Shown here in pieces: positions 14,250-14,931 of a DNA stretch of 14,931 bases. The stretch comes from an uncultured Solirubrobacteraceae bacterium (GTDB taxonomy: Bacteria; Actinomycetota; Thermoleophilia; Solirubrobacterales; Solirubrobacteraceae). The DNA lies in NCBI GenBank assembly GCA_902806215.1, contig CADCVT010000383.1:1-14931 (forward strand), read 5' to 3'. Each line of letters starts with the position of its first letter. Position 1 is the first letter of the stretch. Position numbers and translations under genes: made by a program. The notes below the pieces were generated by a model. The model had not been told where the DNA came from, ran no database searches, and saw only the letters and a list, made by a program, of their open reading frames with translations.

Positions 14250-14931
14250 CCGCGGCGGCCCCGCAGGAAGTCCGCGGCCGGCATCGGCTTGCCGCCGGGC
14301 GGCTGGACGGTGAGCAGCGCGAGGGTCCCGTCGGCGGTCTTGACGTTCAGCGCGCCGTCGCGGTCCTCGGAGACGGCCTCGCGCACGCCGAGGAGCGTCC
14401 CGTCCTCCAGCGCGATCCGCGCGCCGATGTGCGGCGTGAGCGCGCGCACCCGGTTCGCGAGCTCCGCCGCGCTTTGAGTCGCCGGATCGAGCGTGCGGTC
14501 CTCGGCGGTGATCTTCTCGGCGTAGGTGATGCCGTCGGCCGGCTGCTCGCGCGGCACGGGGTCCTCCGCGAGCGCACGGACGAGCAGGGCGGCGCTCAGC
14601 GGCGCGAGGCGCTCGGTCAGCGTGCCGTAGGTGTCGTCCTCGCGGATCGGTTCGGGCTCCTGCACGTACATGGGTCCCTCGTCGAGGCCGGCGCTGAGCG
14701 CCATGATCGTCACGCCGGTCTCGGCGTCGCCGGCCATGATCGCGCGCTCGACCGGCGCGGCACCCCGCCAGCGCGGCAGCAGCGACGGGTGGAGGTTGCG
14801 GATCGGGCCGAAGCGGCTCAGCAGCGGCTCCTTGATCAGCGCGCCGTACGCGCACAGCAGGAGCGCCTCGGGGTCGGCGGCGGCGATCCGCTCGACCGCC
14901 TCGTCGTCGTTGACCTTCTCCGGTTGGACGA
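14246..14931 (-). CDS. fmt: Methionyl-tRNA formyltransferase, partial (N-terminus outside window)
   Basis: This is the C-terminal 227 residues of Fmt, which transfers a formyl group from 10-formyl-tetrahydrofolate to Met-tRNAi for translation initiation. The visible part contains the family signature NLHPSLLPRWRGAAP with catalytic Asn and His, then GVTIMALSAGLDEGPM with the catalytic Asp. A C-terminal tRNA-binding beta-barrel domain follows (ITAEDRTLDPA onward, ending MPAADFLRGRRG). Compared with the usual length of about 310 residues, some 80-90 N-terminal residues are missing because the frame runs off the right edge. It is the first visible gene of the long minus-strand block and overlaps the polymerase-domain gene. 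In actinobacteria fmt usually lies near priA, def and rsmB. Confidence 0.95.
   Translation of the reverse strand, partial: VQPEKVNDDEAVERIAAADPEALLLCAYGALIKEPLLSRFGPIRNLHPSLLPRWRGAAPVERAIMAGDAETGVTIMALSAGLDEGPMYVQEPEPIREDDTYGTLTERLAPLSAALLVRALAEDPVPREQPADGITYAEKITAEDRTLDPATQSAAELANRVRALTPHIGARIALEDGTLLGVREAVSEDRDGALNVKTADGTLALLTVQPPGGKPMPAADFLRGRRG

Overview
The window looks like chromosome from a high-GC actinobacterium, probably of the Thermoleophilia/Solirubrobacterales kind. This is inferred from the very GC-rich codon third positions, frequent GTG starts, dense 1-13 nt gene overlaps and gene content (fmt, RsmB and Rpe in one direction, FPDGR-type histidine kinase, dual-FtsX permease). 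No rRNA or other taxonomic marker is present, so the assignment is tentative.

Layout: positions 1-1350 form an accessory-looking left end with less biased codon use. It holds the start of an unrecognised helical protein on the minus strand (runs off the left edge), a plus-strand SMI1/KNR4 (SUKH) protein, and a coding-like continuation in the same frame past the SUKH stop codon. Everything from 1380 to the right edge is on the minus strand.

In transcription order (right to left) that block reads: fmt (5' end missing), a stand-alone LigD-type polymerase/primase domain, a secreted LVIVD beta-propeller protein, a DUF427 protein, rsmB, a four-CxxC zinc-ribbon protein, rpe, a receiver-only response regulator, a membrane NarL-type histidine kinase, a NarL/LuxR response regulator, an ABC ATPase, a dual-FtsX permease, and an AI-2E family membrane protein. 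Seven junctions overlap (ATGA, GTGA, TGATG or 13 nt), which suggests translational coupling.

Functionally there are three groups. The first is translation and central metabolism: Fmt formylates initiator tRNA, RsmB methylates 16S rRNA, and Rpe works in the pentose phosphate pathway. The second is a signalling and transport module of receiver, kinase, regulator, ATPase and permease, in which the two-component genes probably control the MacB/FtsX-type ABC system. The third is a set of genes sitting between fmt and rsmB: the LigD polymerase domain, the LVIVD protein and the DUF427 protein. Hairpins occur at the two non-overlapping junctions that flank the LVIVD gene and at the end of the whole block.

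No mobile element, CRISPR array, tRNA or rRNA was seen. The strongest candidates for something little described are the in-frame TGA inside what may be a longer SUKH gene, the zinc-ribbon protein locked between rsmB and rpe, and the receiver-kinase-regulator-ABC chain.
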